A DNA stretch of 8,566 nt from Clostridia bacterium (GTDB lineage: Bacteria > Bacillota > Clostridia > RUG12999). Positions 6,713-8,566 of this stretch are shown here, in pieces. Made by a program: the position numbers and the translations under genes. The notes beneath the pieces are model-generated. The model was given only the letters and a program-made list of their open reading frames with translations. It ran no database searches and was not told the DNA's origin. Position 1 is the first letter of the stretch. Every line of letters begins with the position of its first letter. The stretch spans positions 1-8,566 of the forward strand of contig JAFVVU010000261.1 of assembly GCA_017502065.1 (NCBI GenBank), written 5' to 3'.

Positions 6713-7325
6713 AATTTTCTCCTCCGGCTTCGTTTATGGCGCTTGTTATATCGCCTATTTCATAGCCTCTTGAATAAAGCTTACGTTTGAGTTTATCCAC
6801 GTGCTTTTTATCACGCACGGGCATTCTTGCCATTTCTTTTTCAACAATGGTTTTTAAATTTTCTTCTTCCGCCTCATCAGCATCCGCAAGAAGAGCATCA
6901 ATAATATCGCCGCTTATCCCTTTTGATTTAAGCGTCATACGGATTTTTGCCGCACCCTGTTTTTTAAGGGTAAGCGCATCCGCAACAAAAGCTTTTGCAT
7001 ACGCCGCATCGTTTAAAAATCCTTTTTCTTCAAAAAAGTCAGCGGCTTGTTTTACGGCTCCTTTGTCAAAGCCTTTCTGCACAAGCTTTATTTCAAAATC
7101 GTATCTTGATTTCATTGATGCCGAAAGCATTCTTGCACCGGCACGTTTTGCGCCCTGCACCTGCGAAATATTTTTTATTTCGGATAAAAACTCTTCCGAA
7201 ACCTCGTCACCTTTTTTTATTGACATTTTGTATACTGTTTCGTCATCAATATCGCATATGTACACATCATCAACATAAATATCAAAGGTGCCCTTTTTAT
7301 TGAATTTCAGGTTTGTGATTATCAT
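6702..7325 (-). CDS. recX: Regulatory protein RecX
   Basis: This 207-residue protein matches RecX, which binds RecA filaments and modulates their growth and ATPase activity. It is made largely of helical repeats typical of the family: the segment around residues 65-100 ([18 protein letters not shown]...[21 protein letters not shown]) corresponds to the conserved repeat, and the next ([20 protein letters not shown]) to the following one. The N-terminal strands ([24 protein letters not shown]) are a region seen in longer Bacillota RecX proteins. The ATG overlaps the recA stop as ATGA, the expected recA-recX coupling that keeps the modulator in step with its target. Only a weak AGAAG-like SD precedes it. 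The 3' end overlaps rimO by 11 bases and carries the rimO SD. Confidence 0.92.
   Translation of the reverse strand: MIITNLKFNKKGTFDIYVDDVYICDIDDETVYKMSIKKGDEVSEEFLSEIKNISQVQGAKRAGARMLSASMKSRYDFEIKLVQKGFDKGAVKQAADFFEEKGFLNDAAYAKAFVADALTLKKQGAAKIRMTLKSKGISGDIIDALLADADEAEEENLKTIVEKEMARMPVRDKKHVDKLKRKLYSRGYEIGDITSAINEAGGENFEK
6719..6725 (-). promoter_or_regulatory. Shine-Dalgarno that decides the TTG start of rimO
   Basis: The minus-strand bases GGAGGAG sit six bases before a TTG codon at 6710-6712 and there is no nearby in-frame ATG. This strong SD, inside the end of recX, supports TTG as the true rimO start. Confidence 0.8.
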
Positions 7326-8368
7326 TCTTCTGATTCTGCTTCTTCTTTAACAAGACCAAGATTTTTTCTTACCATAAGTTCGATTTCATCCATAACTTCG
7401 GCATTGTCAAGAAGGAACTGTTTTGCATTGTCACGGCCCTGACCGATTTTTGCACCCTGATATGCGAACCATGCGCCGCTTTTTTCAATTATTCCGCATT
7501 CAACGGCATAGTCAAGGATTTCGCCGGCTTTTGAAATACCGCCGCCGTACATAATATCAAATTCGGTATCTTTGAACGGAGGTGCCATTTTGTTTTTAAC
7601 AACCTTAACCTTTGTTCTGTTACCGATAATTCCTGTCGGGGATTTGATTGCTTCACCTTTTCTTATTTCCATACGAACGGATGCATAGAATTTAAGCGCA
7701 CGTCCGCCTGTTGTTGTTTCGGGGTTGCCAAACATAACTCCAACCTTTTCACGAAGCTGGTTAATGAAAATTACGATTGTATTTGATTTATTGATTACAC
7801 CTGTAAGCTTACGGAGAGCCTGTGACATAAGACGTGCCTGCAGGCCTATGTAAGAATCGCCCATTTCGCCTTCGATTTCACTTCTCGGAACGAGTGCCGC
7901 AACGGAGTCAATTACGATTACGTCAATTGCACCGCTTCGTGTGAGCATTTCGGCAATTTCAAGTGCCTGTTCACCTGTGTCCGGCTGGGAAAGGATGAGA
8001 TTATCAACATCAACTCCGAGCTTTCTTGCATATTCGGGGTCAAGTGCGTGTTCAGCATCAATAAACGCCGCTTCACCGCCAAGCTTCTGTGCTTCAGCAA
8101 TAACGTGAAGTGCAACTGTTGTTTTACCGGAAGATTCCGGTCCGTATATTTCAATAATTCTTCCTCTCGGTACACCTCCAATTCCGAGTGCCGCATCAAT
8201 ACCGATTGAACCTGTTGATACAACCTCAATATCAGGAATACCCTTTTCGCCAAGACGCATTACCGCACCTTTACCAAACTGTTTTTCCATTTGCGCAAAC
8301 ATTGCGTCAAGAGCTTCTTTCTTCTGTTTATCGTCCGTTACATAGTTAAGTCTTTTTACATCTTTCAT
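7322..8368 (-). CDS. recA: Recombinase A (RecA)
   Basis: This is a full-length RecA of 348 residues, the cytoplasmic ATP-dependent strand-exchange protein that also triggers LexA self-cleavage. The Walker A motif GPESSGKT is at residues 76-83 and the Walker B strand VIVIDS at about 150-155. The L1 loop region ([12 protein letters not shown]) starts near 164. The L2 region ([21 protein letters not shown]) starts near 202. The C-terminal tail is short and acidic (VKEEAESEE), as is common. The ATG start is fixed by a good SD and by homology (the N-terminal [22 protein letters not shown] block is intact). The start overlaps the cinA stop by four bases and the stop overlaps the recX start by four bases. 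I see no LexA-type box (GAAC-N4-GTTC) in the roughly 200 bases upstream within the window, so any SOS control would act further upstream. Confidence 0.98.
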   Translation of the reverse strand: MKDVKRLNYVTDDKQKKEALDAMFAQMEKQFGKGAVMRLGEKGIPDIEVVSTGSIGIDAALGIGGVPRGRIIEIYGPESSGKTTVALHVIAEAQKLGGEAAFIDAEHALDPEYARKLGVDVDNLILSQPDTGEQALEIAEMLTRSGAIDVIVIDSVAALVPRSEIEGEMGDSYIGLQARLMSQALRKLTGVINKSNTIVIFINQLREKVGVMFGNPETTTGGRALKFYASVRMEIRKGEAIKSPTGIIGNRTKVKVVKNKMAPPFKDTEFDIMYGGGISKAGEILDYAVECGIIEKSGAWFAYQGAKIGQGRDNAKQFLLDNAEVMDEIELMVRKNLGLVKEEAESEE

Positions 8369-8566
8369 TTGTTATCACCTTTCTCATCTATTCTTTGCAT
8401 TACCATTTTTAACACATTTTTTACTGTTCTTGCCCGAACCTTATCACGACTTCCGTCAAGGTTAAGCTTTTTAACAATTGTACCTTTGTCGTCGGCAAGT
8501 GCCATGTACACAAGACCTACGGGTTTTTCCGGAGTGCCGCCGCCGGGTCCTGCAATTCCTGTTACC
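8365..8566 (-). CDS. cinA: CinA C-terminal fragment (NMN amidohydrolase / PncC-type domain), 5' end outside window
   Basis: This is the last 66 codons of a CinA-family protein, running off the right edge and ending in TGA at 8365-8367. The visible part begins [17 protein letters not shown], the conserved glycine-rich signature of the CinA C-terminal domain, followed by a strand (LVYMALAD) and a helix with basic residues ([17 protein letters not shown]). In characterised homologues this domain deamidates nicotinamide mononucleotide in pyridine nucleotide recycling, and CinA is linked to competence through its neighbour recA. The stop overlaps the recA start as ATGA, so translation of the two is probably coupled. 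The cinA-recA order is standard in Bacillota. The N-terminal molybdopterin-binding-like (COG1058) domain cannot be seen, so a stand-alone PncC-type protein is not excluded. Confidence 0.9.
   Translation of the reverse strand, partial: VTGIAGPGGGTPEKPVGLVYMALADDKGTIVKKLNLDGSRDKVRARTVKNVLKMVMQRIDEKGDNK
8374..8382 (-). promoter_or_regulatory. Shine-Dalgarno of recA
   Basis: On the minus strand the bases AAAGGTGAT lie five bases before the recA ATG. They match the anti-SD end of 16S rRNA well. The site is inside the last codons of cinA, so recA translation depends on a ribosome binding site within the upstream gene. Confidence 0.75.

Noticed and set aside
6341..7278. Plus-strand open frames of 149 and 163 codons opposite rimO and recX
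   Set aside because: They are antisense shadows of conserved genes, with low-complexity serine and phenylalanine-rich translations and no convincing ribosome binding site.
7918..8253. Minus-strand 111-codon frame inside recA
   Set aside because: It is an out-of-frame reading of highly conserved recA codons with no independent support.
8420..8450. Inverted GTTC-N6-GAAC pattern near the end of cinA, considered as an SOS box
   Set aside because: The Gram-positive LexA site has the opposite arm order (GAAC then GTTC) with a four-base spacer, and this one lies in coding sequence, so it is not a supported operator.

Overview
The window is a stretch of bacterial chromosome in which every recognisable gene lies on the minus strand. 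By eye its GC content is in the low-to-mid forties. Mini-ribonuclease III, a short Bacillus-type serine acetyltransferase, Shine-Dalgarno (SD)-led starts with several TTG codons, and the cysE-cysS-mrnC order together suggest a Bacillota member, most likely an uncultured Clostridia lineage. That placement is inference from gene content; no marker phylogeny was possible.

Read in the direction of transcription (from high to low coordinates), the order is: cinA (3' end only), recA, recX, rimO, pgsA, a purine nucleoside phosphorylase gene, cysE, cysS, mrnC, an alpha/beta hydrolase gene, and a membrane-anchored Mur ligase gene that breaks off near position 108. Neighbouring genes overlap by 1 to 17 bases or are separated by at most 14. 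There is no room for a leader, riboswitch, T-box or terminator, so the whole set reads as one long operon whose promoter lies beyond the right edge.

The genes fall into functional blocks: DNA recombination and repair (cinA, recA, recX); ribosomal protein modification and phospholipid synthesis (rimO, pgsA); purine salvage; cysteine synthesis and cysteinyl-tRNA charging (cysE, cysS); 23S rRNA end maturation (mrnC); and a hydrolase/Mur ligase pair that probably serves the cell envelope. They look like growth-linked housekeeping functions sharing a transcript, not one pathway.

The clearest anomaly is at the left edge. The Mur ligase matches its family through about residue 234. It then changes abruptly, at a GATC site, into more GC-rich sequence that reads best in a different frame. 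This is either a chimeric join (assembly or cloning) or the edge of an inserted element. A second notable point is that four of the eleven genes appear to start with TTG, each behind a purine-rich SD. I found no CRISPR array, RNA gene, complete mobile element or clearly new system; apart from the left edge this is ordinary core genome in a somewhat unusual order.
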